From CAVRUH01 sp963822595 (lineage in GTDB: Bacteria > Chlamydiota > Chlamydiia > Chlamydiales > Waddliaceae): a DNA stretch of 64,000 nucleotides. Under the pieces are notes generated by a model, which saw only the letters and a list, made by a program, of their open reading frames with translations, was not told the DNA's origin and searched no databases. This document shows, in pieces, positions 43,395-52,410 of the stretch (positions are counted from its first letter, which is position 1; each line of letters starts with the position of its first letter). A program made the position numbers and the translations under genes. Location: the NCBI GenBank assembly GCA_963822595.1, contig CAWGIG010000002.1, positions 245,212 to 309,211 of the forward strand, in the 5' to 3' direction.

Positions 43395-45371
43395 TTAAAC
43401 TTTGTTAGGGGTCACTATATTTAGACCCTTGCTCTTCATGTGCTCTCTAAGACCTTCTAACCCTTTTTCTAAAAGGATGGAATGTTGTTCGGGACTAATT
43501 ACTTTAATTCCTTTTTCTACTTTATTGGCTATGCAGAATTCCTTTTTAATTTCATTGTAAAACAACAATTGGTCATTTTCTTTTTTATCTTTTTTACCTA
43601 TGATGCTTAATGCTAAACCACTTTTCATGATCCCAATTTCTTGGATGCGTTGTTTCGTTATTTCTTCTTCTTTCAATTTATTAAATTCAATTACGGTTAG
43701 AAGAGGCGTATCTAAAATATCTTGAAGTTCTATTAATCCATCTTCTAAAAGTACTTTTTCCTGATCTGCTGAGAGGGCAGTCGAGATAAATTTAGACGAA
43801 GAAGGTTCAAGATGATCAATAAAAAATTGTTTTTCTTTATTATCGTATCTAATTAAATATTCATTTTCATTTCCCGGTCTATTTAGAATTGCTTCAGCAT
43901 CTTTACCGTTTGTTTGACCAATTTCAGCAACACGTTCTTTAAAATCTTTTTGATATTTAAGGCTAAGTTTATGAAGGTTATTCACTTCTTCTGGTTTTAT
44001 ACTTCCTAATAATTCGGTAGCGGCTGCTAAAGACATCCGTTTTTCAGGATTTTCTTCCAACAGGCCTACTATCACTTTGTAAATGGGGTGGGGAGTTTTT
44101 TCATCTAGTTCTTTTATTTGTAGTCTCATTTCTTCAATTTTGTCTAGGCGATCGTCATCAAACGGAAAAGTGTCCCCAAGGACGTTTTCTAGGGCGATAA
44201 GACCAAAAGCGTAACAGTCTTGCTTTGTACTTTGCTGAGAATTATCTTTAAGTTCAGGTGCTAGATAAGTGGGAGTTCCGGCAAGTGCTTCCCAACGAAT
44301 ATCGTCTTCTGAAATAGTCAAACCAAAATCGGATAATTTTGCAACACCATCCACAAGGAGAATGTTTTGAGGTTTAATATCGCGATGGATAAAACCTAAA
44401 TCATGCAGTACCTTTCCAGCATCGAGAATTTGTTTAAGGAATTCTACTTTTTCTTTGTTACTTGATTTTGGAAAAGCATGATAAAGATCACTTTGGGCGA
44501 AGGGCATCTCTTGACCCAATTCTTGATTACCTCTGTTAAATTTACCAAAAACAAAACTTTTGCTTAAAAGTGCTTTTAGATCTTTGTCGTTCATCGCCTT
44601 AGATGTGATTCTTTCAATGATATTTTGATCAACAGCCATTTCTACATTGTTTTCTTCGACATTTCCATGTCCTAATTTTGTTACTGTTGCACCTTGTTTA
44701 AGATTATAAGATTTATATATTTTCCCAAAACTACCCTCAGCGATATGTTGATTCTTGAATACCAATGAAATCTTTTGTAATTCCGGGTATTTATTACTAT
44801 CTCTAGTCCTTACTATGATGTTGTGATCACTGAGCAAAGCAACATCAGCTTCGTTATGTTTTCCTTGTAATACCTTTAAGGCCACCCTAGCAACATTATC
44901 GGAAAATTCGGGATGTCCCTTGATACTGAAATGAGATTGTATACTTTTTAATTCATTAGTTTTTTCATTTCTCTGCGGAGACGACGCTCTCTCCCGCAAC
45001 CGCCTATCTGCCGCCTTAGGATTAAGTCCCTTTGCCTCTGAAGACATTTTATTCCGCAACCCCCTATCCCCAATCTTTGCCTTCTGTAGTATATTAAGTT
45101 GCTTTTCTGCTACATCTTTAATGATATTACTTAATGGATCTTGTTTATTTCCGGGGGTCATCTTTAAATTCCCAGCCTTATCCAGACTCCCAGGTTTTTG
45201 GGGCGAAGCAAGTCGATCTTCGACTATACCATCAATTTTACCGTTTGATTGCGTCCCTGATTCGGGGCTTACTTGCTTTCCTTGCCATGCTTCCGATGTT
45301 TTTGTCTCACTGGGTAACGGTCCACCTTGCCAAGCTACAGAACCTGTATCAACAGCTTTTGGTCCAGACAC
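43395..45371 (-). CDS. Ser/Thr protein kinase with C-terminal repeat domain, copy 2
   Basis: A 658-aa tandem paralogue of the kinase at 41084-43228, starting at GTG 45371 behind AGGAGG. It has a disordered N-terminal linker with two RLR-type basic repeats (about 100-130), then the kinase domain with EGSFGKIYKSY, VTKLG, HRDIKPQN (H329), LSDFGL and APELK. The C-terminus holds two repeats of the same type as copy 1, one with an Arg in EYLIRYDN and one with QLLFYNE at the matching position. It is a soluble protein. The near-identical leader and N-termini (MSGPKAVDT against VSEPKRVDS) show a recent duplication with shared translational control. Confidence 0.88.
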   Translation of the reverse strand: MSGPKAVDTGSVAWQGGPLPSETKTSEAWQGKQVSPESGTQSNGKIDGIVEDRLASPQKPGSLDKAGNLKMTPGNKQDPLSNIIKDVAEKQLNILQKAKIGDRGLRNKMSSEAKGLNPKAADRRLRERASSPQRNEKTNELKSIQSHFSIKGHPEFSDNVARVALKVLQGKHNEADVALLSDHNIIVRTRDSNKYPELQKISLVFKNQHIAEGSFGKIYKSYNLKQGATVTKLGHGNVEENNVEMAVDQNIIERITSKAMNDKDLKALLSKSFVFGKFNRGNQELGQEMPFAQSDLYHAFPKSSNKEKVEFLKQILDAGKVLHDLGFIHRDIKPQNILLVDGVAKLSDFGLTISEDDIRWEALAGTPTYLAPELKDNSQQSTKQDCYAFGLIALENVLGDTFPFDDDRLDKIEEMRLQIKELDEKTPHPIYKVIVGLLEENPEKRMSLAAATELLGSIKPEEVNNLHKLSLKYQKDFKERVAEIGQTNGKDAEAILNRPGNENEYLIRYDNKEKQFFIDHLEPSSSKFISTALSADQEKVLLEDGLIELQDILDTPLLTVIEFNKLKEEEITKQRIQEIGIMKSGLALSIIGKKDKKENDQLLFYNEIKKEFCIANKVEKGIKVISPEQHSILLEKGLEGLREHMKSKGLNIVTPNKV

Positions 45372-45630
45372 GATATACCTCCTATTTTACTCAAAAACCC
45401 TTCTTTCAAATTAATCTCATCTACAATGTCCTATTTTCATTATATATAAATAATAGTGGGTTTGTCAATTATAATTTTTAAAGTGTAAAAATATCGTATT
45501 TAATTGTTTTATAATTGTTAAGAATTAATAAAGATTAATAATAAGATTTCGTTAACCGCTCGTGCATAGGACAATTGACATTTATCCGCCTTACATTTAA
45601 AATTAAAACTGTCTAAAAGGATGTGTATCT

Positions 45631-46680
45631 ATGACTTATGAAATTTTTTGGTTCCAAATTGGCCTTATTTTACTGTGTACCCTATTATTGGGTTTTTTCG
45701 TGAGAAGAGTCCTAAAACGACTGGAACAATACTCCTCCACCCCCGAGTGGGTAAAAAGTTTCTACGAGACTTCTTATACTCCCATTGCCTGGCTAATCTG
45801 GGGCTTTGGCATTCTAATTGCTCTAAAAGTAGCCGCAAATAATACCGAGACCAACCTTCCCACTGATCTTATTTTTAAGATCAGTAGCATTTTAATCGTC
45901 TTAACGGTCACTTGGATTCTATTCAAATGGAAAATCAGCTACGAAAAGGTGCTTAAAATACGTCTTCTTGAAAATCAGCAAAGGACCGATACCGATACAA
46001 TCCTTTTTGCGTTAGGAAAAATCTTCTCGGTAATCCTTGTTGTTATCGCTGCAATGATCGTTCTTGAAATCATTGGGATTCCTCTCACCGCCATTCTTGC
46101 CTTCGGAGGTTTGGGCGGTATCGCTATCGGTTTAGCCGGTAAAGACGTCTTTGTCAATCTCTTCGGTGGACTCATGCTACACATCAATAGACCTTTTATC
46201 GTAGGGGATTTGATATACTCTCCAAATAAAGATTTTAGCGGAACCGTAGAACAGATCGGCTGGTACAACACCCAAATCCGCACCCTTGAAAGACGTCCTA
46301 TCTATATTCCAAATTCGATAATTTCCGATGCGATCATTGAAAACACCGGGAGAATGTACAACAGACAAATCAAGGAACACATTGGGATACGCTATGACGA
46401 TGCTGATAAAGTAAATAAGATCACCGATCAGATCGAGCTTATGTTGAAAAGCGAAAAAGAAATCGACCAAGAGCAAGCCATTTATGTGAGCCTTGTTTCT
46501 TTGGGGGAGTATGCTCTTAATATAGAGGTGAATTGTTTTACAAAAACCATCATTCAGAAGGAATGGAGAAAGATTAGACAGAAAGTCTTTTTGAATATCA
46601 TCGATATCATTGCCAAAAACGGCGCGCAAATGCCCTATCCAATTACTTCCATCAAACTCTACAAAGCAGAGCACGAATGA
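45631..46680 (+). CDS. MscS-family mechanosensitive channel
   Basis: A 349-aa inner-membrane protein with four predicted helices (residues 5-25, 52-70, 82-100, 125-150). The pore helix and beta domain are of MscS type: AFGGLGGIAIGLAGKDVFVN followed by FGGLMLHINRPFIVGDLI, then IYIPNS near 225. It would open under membrane tension to release osmolytes. An AAGGA ribosome site precedes the ATG. It is divergent from the second kinase across 259 bp of very AT-rich DNA in which I see no gene, and ends before a family B palindrome. Confidence 0.93.
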   Translation: MTYEIFWFQIGLILLCTLLLGFFVRRVLKRLEQYSSTPEWVKSFYETSYTPIAWLIWGFGILIALKVAANNTETNLPTDLIFKISSILIVLTVTWILFKWKISYEKVLKIRLLENQQRTDTDTILFALGKIFSVILVVIAAMIVLEIIGIPLTAILAFGGLGGIAIGLAGKDVFVNLFGGLMLHINRPFIVGDLIYSPNKDFSGTVEQIGWYNTQIRTLERRPIYIPNSIISDAIIENTGRMYNRQIKEHIGIRYDDADKVNKITDQIELMLKSEKEIDQEQAIYVSLVSLGEYALNIEVNCFTKTIIQKEWRKIRQKVFLNIIDIIAKNGAQMPYPITSIKLYKAEHE

Positions 46681-46705
46681 TTGCGTGATTGCGTGCCTAT
46701 ACTCA

Positions 46706-46860
46706 AAATCAACAAGATAAGCAGCATCGCAAGCGGCAGGATTAAAAAAAGGATAAGAAAAAAAATTGAAGAAGTATAAAATTCTTTTCTTATTTAATTT
46801 TTTCTTTCTTATCCTTTTTTTATCCTGCCGCTTGCGATCCTGCTCATCCTGTTGATTGTG
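46706..46860. repeat. Palindrome, family B copy 2
   Basis: The arms share GCATCGCAAGCGGCAGGATT, AAAAAAGGATAAGAAA and AATCAACA with their inverted partners at 46806-46860, with a few mismatches. It is clearly the same family as 38604-38773. It lies between the convergent MscS and methyltransferase genes. Confidence 0.85.
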
Positions 46861-46872
46861 ACTACTCGCTTA

Positions 46873-47541
46873 CTAAGGTTTTATCCAGATTCCCCAGATA
46901 TTGTCTCCGCGAAGTTCCGCAATCTTAATGCAGTTTTCATTCAGCCATGAAACCGCTCTTCCGGTTGTACTCCAATTCACGTCATCGAACACCACAATTC
47001 CACCTCTTTTTACCTGAGGTACCCACTTGGTAACATCCAGGTAAGAAGCTTCGTCCGAATGGTTTCCATCAATATGAATAAGATCAATATCGTTTATCAC
47101 GTTGGCTTCTCCGGAAGTTTCACGAATTAAAACAATTTGATCTTGCAATTGAAATTTTTCGATGCTTGCCAAAAGGCCTTGATAGATGCCTTCATGGTCC
47201 ACTTGGCTCCACCAATCAAAATTTGCTCCGTCCATTCCATCAGCAGAAGCTGTGGCACTCCAGGGGTCTATTCCATATACGGTTCCTTTTTCATTCGCCT
47301 TTACGGCATAGGCCATGGGGATCAGAGATTTTCCGCCCCATACTCCAATTTCTACAACATTTTCAGCTTTTGTAAGTAAAATCAAGTCAATGAGAATGTT
47401 AGCCTTCTCTACAGAACACCAGCCTTGAAGCTCTTTCATAGATTCTAAGACAATACTCTTTAAATTAGCTTCTTTCGGGCATTCAGCTACGTATTCGTAG
47501 TGTTCGGGTGGATTTTCGGTTTCATTGTGATCTACATCCAT
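46873..47541 (-). CDS. Class I SAM-dependent methyltransferase (Methyltransf_24-like)
   Basis: A 222-aa Rossmann-fold methyltransferase. Motif I is VVEIGVWGGKSLIP near residue 60. YGIDPWSA follows near 90, LIHIDGNHSDEASYLD near 155, and GGIVVFDDVNW near 185. It resembles glycan or cephalosporin-hydroxylase-type methyltransferases found beside GT genes. It starts three bases after the exported GT25 gene, so the two are co-translated. It is the only protein of the 46.9-58.8 kb island without a signal peptide (it begins MDVDHNETEN). The substrate is unknown. Confidence 0.8.
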   Translation of the reverse strand: MDVDHNETENPPEHYEYVAECPKEANLKSIVLESMKELQGWCSVEKANILIDLILLTKAENVVEIGVWGGKSLIPMAYAVKANEKGTVYGIDPWSATASADGMDGANFDWWSQVDHEGIYQGLLASIEKFQLQDQIVLIRETSGEANVINDIDLIHIDGNHSDEASYLDVTKWVPQVKRGGIVVFDDVNWSTTGRAVSWLNENCIKIAELRGDNIWGIWIKP

Positions 47542-47544
47542 AGG

Positions 47545-48483
47545 TTACTCCTGCGAAATTAAGGTTGGTTTGTTATAATTGGGGGCTCCATTATCAGAAA
47601 GGGCATTTGGTATTGTGGAGACAACATCATCTCTCACAGCGTAGAGATTGATATTATTTGCTAGATAAAAGTCCATGTCATAAGGAAGAAAAATTTTGTT
47701 CTGCTTGATAAAATTCACAATTTTTCTCATTCCTGATCTCCTGACAATCATAGAGTAGCTTCCGTAGCGAGCGCCGATTTTGGTAAAATCTTCACTCACA
47801 ATTTCTCTTTTACCGAACCTTTCCGGATTCTTAGGGGTAAAATTCGGTCTTAAGGCATAGCTTAAACACGGAACGTAATTGCCTTTATTATCTTTTGTAT
47901 CCTGATCCGTGAAGAGTACATCCCAATTCTTTTTGCCGACAAGAGAGTCTAATTTGTCAATAAGATCAGAAATAATATGAGGATCTTTAATGACTTGAAT
48001 ATCATCTTCCATAACCCAAATTGTGTCGTAGCCTGCATCTAAAGCATCTTGAAGAATAGAAACGTGGCTGAGGACGATACCGATTGGACCGCGGGCCATG
48101 CAATGGCAGAAATAAGTTCTGTCTATAACATGAACAACTTCATGATGCGGTTTTCCATCGCCATCAGGAAGATAGCAAGTTCCCATTATTCCCGATTCCA
48201 TCCACGGAGCAAACTTCAATCCGACATCATTGATGTCTTCTAGCGTGAGTTCCCATCCATTTACTGCAGAAAAACGATAGGGGAAAATTCCATAAGGATG
48301 CAGCTGAGCGGTGCATAAAGCAAATTTTTCAGGACGCCGATCTAAATTTAGGGTGTATATGAAGTCTACATTTCTCATGGAATGATTGCCAAATTTATCT
48401 TCAGTTTTTTTAAGATGATCTTTGATATCAGCATTTAAAGTGAGAGTCAAACTCGTTAGGGCTAAAAGAAAAAATTTAAACAT
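47545..48483 (-). CDS. Exported GT25-type glycosyltransferase
   Basis: A 312-aa protein. Residues 1-18 form a Sec-type signal peptide (MFKFFLLALTSLTLTLNA). The rest matches GT25, the LPS beta-galactosyltransferase/collagen galactosyltransferase family: FIYTLNLDRRPEKF near 41, YRFSAVNGWE near 72, GPIGIVLSHVSILQDAL near 132 and the acidic motif WVMEDDIQVI near 156. GT25 members normally work in the bacterial cytosol or the eukaryotic ER. An N-terminal signal on a bacterial copy is therefore odd and recurs throughout this island. It is divergent from the propeller gene and coupled to the methyltransferase. Confidence 0.85.
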   Translation of the reverse strand: MFKFFLLALTSLTLTLNADIKDHLKKTEDKFGNHSMRNVDFIYTLNLDRRPEKFALCTAQLHPYGIFPYRFSAVNGWELTLEDINDVGLKFAPWMESGIMGTCYLPDGDGKPHHEVVHVIDRTYFCHCMARGPIGIVLSHVSILQDALDAGYDTIWVMEDDIQVIKDPHIISDLIDKLDSLVGKKNWDVLFTDQDTKDNKGNYVPCLSYALRPNFTPKNPERFGKREIVSEDFTKIGARYGSYSMIVRRSGMRKIVNFIKQNKIFLPYDMDFYLANNINLYAVRDDVVSTIPNALSDNGAPNYNKPTLISQE

Positions 48484-48621
48484 ATGGGTTATCCTTGTTT
48501 GTAAAATACGACATTGTACAGCTCAACAGAAAAAAAGAAACGAAAAAATGAAAAAACGCTAAAAAAAAATTCTGACCTGTGGCAAACTAATACAAATTAA
48601 ATATCTAATTGGGCGGTAAAC

Positions 48622-49656
48622 TTGAAGAAATTTATTTTTCTATTTCTAGCAATTAGCGTTCTTCAGTCTTATTTTTTTGATCTAGATGCAAAAACATCTT
48701 CAAATATCAGCAATAAGCTTGATAAAAAGGTTGTTTTATCGACACAGAAAATCACTTTGAAGGAATATTCTGATGCGTTCAATCCTTCTATCATTCAAAC
48801 CGATTTCGGTTATATTCTTACATTTCGATATTGTCCGGATCGGAGGTGGGATGTAATCTCTTATCTTGGGATTGTGAAGCTTAATACGGCATTCAAGCCT
48901 ATTTCGACACCTCAAATCATTGACATCAGTTTTAGAAACTCGGATATTCAAGCACAAACGGAAGATCCACGCATATTTTCACTGAATGGTAAGCTATATA
49001 TTATTTACAATGATAATCGAGAATTCGAGTATCTGACGGCTGAAGTTCGGCGCGACATGTTTATTGCGGAATTGCATGAAAATAGCGGGTCTTTTTTTCT
49101 TGGACCTCCTCTAAAACTTATCCATGAAGATAAATACTCCTCAGTTTTGAGTCAAAAAAACTGGGTTCCTTTTGAATGGAATGGGTTGTTGCTTTTAGGT
49201 TATAGTGTTTCCCCGCATGAAGTATTAGCTGCTAATTTGGAAACAGGTGTATGCTACCCGATATCAATAACTCCTTTGAATTTTGAATGGAAAAATGGAG
49301 TTTTAAGTGGAGGGACGCCAGCTCAAATCGTAGATGGGAAATACCTTTCATTTTTCCATTCAAAATTAACGATGTCATCATCCGTTTCTCACAACAAGAA
49401 AATGTACCATTACTTCATGGGAGCTTATACATTTTCCGCTGACCCTCCTTTTTCGTTGATTGATATCACGCCTGCGCCGATCATCGGAAAAGATTTTTAC
49501 ACTAAATCGAACTACGATAAACGTGTTGTATTCCCATGCGGATTTGTTGTTTCCGAGAATCGCATCTATGTTTCCTATGGCAAAGATGATCGGGAAATTT
49601 GGATTGCCACTATCGACAAAAAAGCACTCGAAAAATCTATGGTGCCTGCTAATTAG
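48622..49656 (+). CDS. Exported five-bladed propeller protein, GH130/GH43-like
   Basis: A 344-aa protein starting at TTG 48622 behind GGGCGG, with signal peptide MKKFIFLFLAISVLQSYFF then DLDA. The mature part is beta-rich and reads like a five-bladed propeller glycosidase or mannoside phosphorylase: SDAFNPSIIQTDFGYILTFR, TEDPRIFSLNGKLYIIYND, KNWVPFEWNGLLLLGYS, FPCGFVVSENRIYVSYGKDD. The EDPR and final G-x-D stretches are where GH130 enzymes hold catalytic and phosphate-binding residues. The assignment is by pattern only; a non-catalytic lectin-like propeller is an alternative. It is flanked by exported glycosyltransferases. Confidence 0.6.
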   Translation: MKKFIFLFLAISVLQSYFFDLDAKTSSNISNKLDKKVVLSTQKITLKEYSDAFNPSIIQTDFGYILTFRYCPDRRWDVISYLGIVKLNTAFKPISTPQIIDISFRNSDIQAQTEDPRIFSLNGKLYIIYNDNREFEYLTAEVRRDMFIAELHENSGSFFLGPPLKLIHEDKYSSVLSQKNWVPFEWNGLLLLGYSVSPHEVLAANLETGVCYPISITPLNFEWKNGVLSGGTPAQIVDGKYLSFFHSKLTMSSSVSHNKKMYHYFMGAYTFSADPPFSLIDITPAPIIGKDFYTKSNYDKRVVFPCGFVVSENRIYVSYGKDDREIWIATIDKKALEKSMVPAN

Positions 49657-49671
49657 ACAATAAAATGGACG

Positions 49672-49737
49672 ACATGGACGAAATGTAGGACTGCAAGATT
49701 TAGAATTTGTCTATGCAGTCCATTCCGTCCAATTTTT
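49672..49737. terminator. Imperfect inverted repeat between convergent genes
   Basis: AAAATGGACG...GGACTGCA on the left is partly inverted on the right (TGCAGTCC...CGTCCAATTTTT). The repeat has a terminal T-run and lies between the convergent propeller and GT11 genes. It is a possible bidirectional terminator with several mismatches. Confidence 0.35.
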
Positions 49738-49742
49738 AGAAC

Positions 49743-50597
49743 TTAGTGATGCTTCGATTTCACACTAATCCATTCATCGGGGCATACATCTTGGGTGGGA
49801 AGTCCTTTTATCCAATAGGAAGGGCGAACGACTACTTTTTTCGGATTTTGATTGAGCCACGCGCTCCACCAGCCGAAAGTCGAGTTTGTGATGATATTGT
49901 GTTTACACATACTCAAAATATAGAAATCGATGTAATGGGGTTCGTTCTCGATAAAAATGACGTTTTTAGCAAAGCTTGGAACGCATTTGCGCGCATATTC
50001 GATATTATTGCTGCTGATGACAAATAAATAGGACTTTGGAAATAGCCCCATTGTCTTTTTAAGATATTCTTTCCCATACTGAGGAAAAAGATCTTCGTGG
50101 GGGTGTTCCCACTTATAATAGCGTAATTGCACTCCGACTGTGTTTGGATGAGACAAAATATGCTGATATTTGTTTTGAATATACTCCAAGTCGTCAGGAT
50201 GTGGAGCAAACAATTCCAAAAGTTTTTCACGATGATGACTGAAGTATTTTTCGGATTGGTAATATCCGTGAATGAGCATATTGGGTTGGTAGGGGATCGA
50301 TTGATAGGAAAAAATGGGTTCCTCCCAAAAGAAGGACAATGGGGCTTTTGGAAGTTGGTTGCTGAATCTAAAAAAGACATGTTGATAGACGACGGAATTT
50401 GAATCGAAATCGGGGAAATGAGGTTCTGCTCCGTTATCCCAAGCAAGGGCGCTAGCGGCGGCAACTTGGAAAAAGTTGTTTCCTAGTTGGTTGTAAATAT
50501 TTGCAATAACATAAGGTTTTTCGCCTTCAGCCCACGTTCTAGAGGGGTTGAGCATCATGCAGAAAAGACATATAGAAAGTATCGTTTTCATTTGCAA
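49743..50597 (-). CDS. Exported GT11-like fucosyltransferase
   Basis: A 284-aa protein with signal peptide MQMKTILSICLFCMMLNPSRTWA. The mature domain follows alpha-1,2-fucosyltransferase (GT11) order: YNQLGNNFFQVAAASALA near 35 (family GNQLFQ), GYYQSEKYF near 110, GVQLRYYKW near 153 in place of the GDP-fucose-binding HxRxxD (the His is absent), and ITNSTFGWWSAWLNQNPKKVVVRPSYW near 237. The missing His at the HxR site makes activity uncertain. It is divergent from the methyltransferase gene at 50718. Export of a GDP-sugar-dependent enzyme is unusual. Confidence 0.78.
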   Translation of the reverse strand: MQMKTILSICLFCMMLNPSRTWAEGEKPYVIANIYNQLGNNFFQVAAASALAWDNGAEPHFPDFDSNSVVYQHVFFRFSNQLPKAPLSFFWEEPIFSYQSIPYQPNMLIHGYYQSEKYFSHHREKLLELFAPHPDDLEYIQNKYQHILSHPNTVGVQLRYYKWEHPHEDLFPQYGKEYLKKTMGLFPKSYLFVISSNNIEYARKCVPSFAKNVIFIENEPHYIDFYILSMCKHNIITNSTFGWWSAWLNQNPKKVVVRPSYWIKGLPTQDVCPDEWISVKSKHH

Positions 50598-50659
50598 CTC
50601 CGTTTATAGTTTTTTTTGAAGGGATCATACAAAAGCTCATTTAATAAGTCAAAGCCACG

Positions 50660-50688
50660 TTGACATTTTTTTGATAAAGCCATAGGAT
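50660..50688 (+). promoter_or_regulatory. Candidate sigma70-type promoter for 50718 operon
   Basis: TTGACA at 50660-50665 and TAGGAT at 50683-50688 are spaced 17 bp apart, about 30 bp before the ATG at 50718. A GGAGG ribosome site lies at 50706-50710. Confidence 0.5.
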
Positions 50689-50717
50689 CTCGAACAAATG
50701 ATCTCGGAGGTCGAACA

Positions 50718-51371
50718 ATGTTAAGTAAAGTGAAATTCACTTGCGTTATTTTTCTATTAAGTCTTTCGCTTCTCTATGGAAATGTTATTCATTGCCAAGA
50801 TGTTGAAATATATATGGAAAACAGACTCGATCCCTCTAATGGAAGATATCCAACCTTTAAAGAAGCGTTGAGATTAATCACAGAAAGAAAAGTCCAAACC
50901 ATCGTGGAGGCGGGGACGGCTAGATGCGGGGATACTAACTTTGATGGTGATGGAGGCTCTACGATTATTTTCGGACACTGGGCTTGCGTTAACGAAGCAA
51001 CCATGTTTTCTGTAGATATTAGCGAAACGCATATAGAAATTGCAAAAAATGTAACGCAACCCTACTTAAGTCACTTGTTTTATGTTCTTGAAGATTCCGT
51101 TACCTTTTTACAAAATTTCAATGAGACAATAGATTTTCTTTATCTCGATAGCTGGGACTACAGCGAAAATGATCCATATCCAGCACAAATTCATAATCTC
51201 AAAGAGGTCCTTGCTGCTTTCGACAAATTATCCGATGACTCAATCGTCATGATCGATGATTGCAATGTTCCCGGAGGTGGTAAAGGGAAACTTGCTATTG
51301 AGTTCCTATTACACAATGGATGGTATACCCACAGGAATTTCCACCAAGTCATTTTACTGAAACATCCATAG
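50718..51371 (+). CDS. Exported methyltransferase-fold protein
   Basis: A 217-aa protein with signal peptide (hydrophobic residues 8-22, then NVIHC). The mature part is a class I Rossmann methyltransferase-like fold: QTIVEAGTARCGDTNFDG near 54 (motif I), FSVDISETHIEIAK near 97, IDFLYLDSWDY near 137 and DSIVMIDDCNVPGGGKG near 175. It resembles the 56399 protein in this island. SAM is not expected outside the cytoplasm, so either the protein acts in the host or the fold serves another role. It is first in a three-gene plus-strand set, seven bases before the exostosin-like gene. Confidence 0.7.
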   Translation: MLSKVKFTCVIFLLSLSLLYGNVIHCQDVEIYMENRLDPSNGRYPTFKEALRLITERKVQTIVEAGTARCGDTNFDGDGGSTIIFGHWACVNEATMFSVDISETHIEIAKNVTQPYLSHLFYVLEDSVTFLQNFNETIDFLYLDSWDYSENDPYPAQIHNLKEVLAAFDKLSDDSIVMIDDCNVPGGGKGKLAIEFLLHNGWYTHRNFHQVILLKHP

Positions 51372-51378
51372 GTTCGGC

Positions 51379-52410
51379 ATGCATTTAGTATACATATTCA
51401 TTTTTATCTTAGCAGGTTCCCTCCATGCAAATGATGAAAGAAAAGACGTTTGGGAAACAACTGAGTATATGTGGGATTTTGCTTTCATTCAATCCTGTGA
51501 TAAAGGAATGGATACCACGCCCCTCCAGTATTTTGAAACATATAATCCTCCTTGTAATATTCAAAAATACGAAAATATTAACAGCGGGGATATCGTATGG
51601 ATTCAACCTCGCTACCTTCGTTTGTTTTATGATCAGGTATTGCCATCGACCAAGATGCCTTTCGTTTTAGTCATTAGCGATGGTGACGAAACTTTTCCCT
51701 CAAATTCGGGTTTGCATAGCGATGAAGTAGAAGATCTATTAAGCAACGAATGTCTCATCCATGTGTTTGCTCAAAACTGCGATTATCGCGGATTTAGCGA
51801 TAAAGTAAGCCCTCTTCCTATTGCCATGGATTTTCATACCATCGCCTATAAAGGAGCTGAGGGGGGCTGGGGCGAAAAAGGGACTCCCCCAGAACAAGAG
51901 CAACGTTTGAAGGAAACAATGAGCAGTTTTCTGCCGACATTTCAAAGAAAGATTGGAGCTTTTGTCGACTTTCAGCATTCTGATAGCATGCGCGGAAATT
52001 TTAATCGATATTTGGAACATGGGGAGGACCGTGCGTCTATCTTTAATCGTTTACTTCCTACAGGACTAATAGATTTTTCCGGCTTTTTACCTAGAACAGA
52101 ACTGTGGAAAAGAAAAGGAGAATATGCTTTTTCCATAAGTCCCCATGGCAATGGATTAGACTGCCATCGCACTTGGGAAGACTTGATTCTTGGATGTATC
52201 GTGATAGTTAAAACATCTCCCTTAGACCCTCTCTATGAAGGACTTCCTGTAGTTATCATCAACGATTGGTCCGAAATTACCCGGGAAAATCTAGAATTAT
52301 GGCTTTGCATTTATGGGGATGCCTTTACAAATCCCAGTTATCGCGAAAAGCTTACCAATGTTTATTGGATCAATAAAATCAAAGAAAAAGCACGGATATA
52401 CAAACAATGA
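51379..52410 (+). CDS. Exported exostosin-like glycosyltransferase
   Basis: A 343-aa protein with signal peptide MHLVYIFIFILAGSLHA. The C-terminal donor-domain signature ISPHGNGLDCHRTWEDLILG, then VIVKTSPLDPLYEGLPVVII near residues 253-292, is an exostosin/GT47-like pattern shared almost word for word with the 55514 protein. The N-terminal half (IVWIQPRYLRLF, PFVLVISDGDETFP) forms the first Rossmann domain. In animals and plants this family builds heparan or cell-wall glycans in the Golgi. It overlaps the next gene by ATGA. The donor and acceptor are unknown. Confidence 0.7.
   Translation: MHLVYIFIFILAGSLHANDERKDVWETTEYMWDFAFIQSCDKGMDTTPLQYFETYNPPCNIQKYENINSGDIVWIQPRYLRLFYDQVLPSTKMPFVLVISDGDETFPSNSGLHSDEVEDLLSNECLIHVFAQNCDYRGFSDKVSPLPIAMDFHTIAYKGAEGGWGEKGTPPEQEQRLKETMSSFLPTFQRKIGAFVDFQHSDSMRGNFNRYLEHGEDRASIFNRLLPTGLIDFSGFLPRTELWKRKGEYAFSISPHGNGLDCHRTWEDLILGCIVIVKTSPLDPLYEGLPVVIINDWSEITRENLELWLCIYGDAFTNPSYREKLTNVYWINKIKEKARIYKQ

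Noticed and set aside
46177..46674. Minus-strand 165-aa frame opposite the MscS gene
   Set aside because: The plus strand encodes an unmistakable MscS channel, so this frame is a shadow.
49913..50464. Minus-strand 183-aa frame within the GT11-like gene
   Set aside because: It is out of frame with the signal-bearing fucosyltransferase-like protein and has no domain or start signal.
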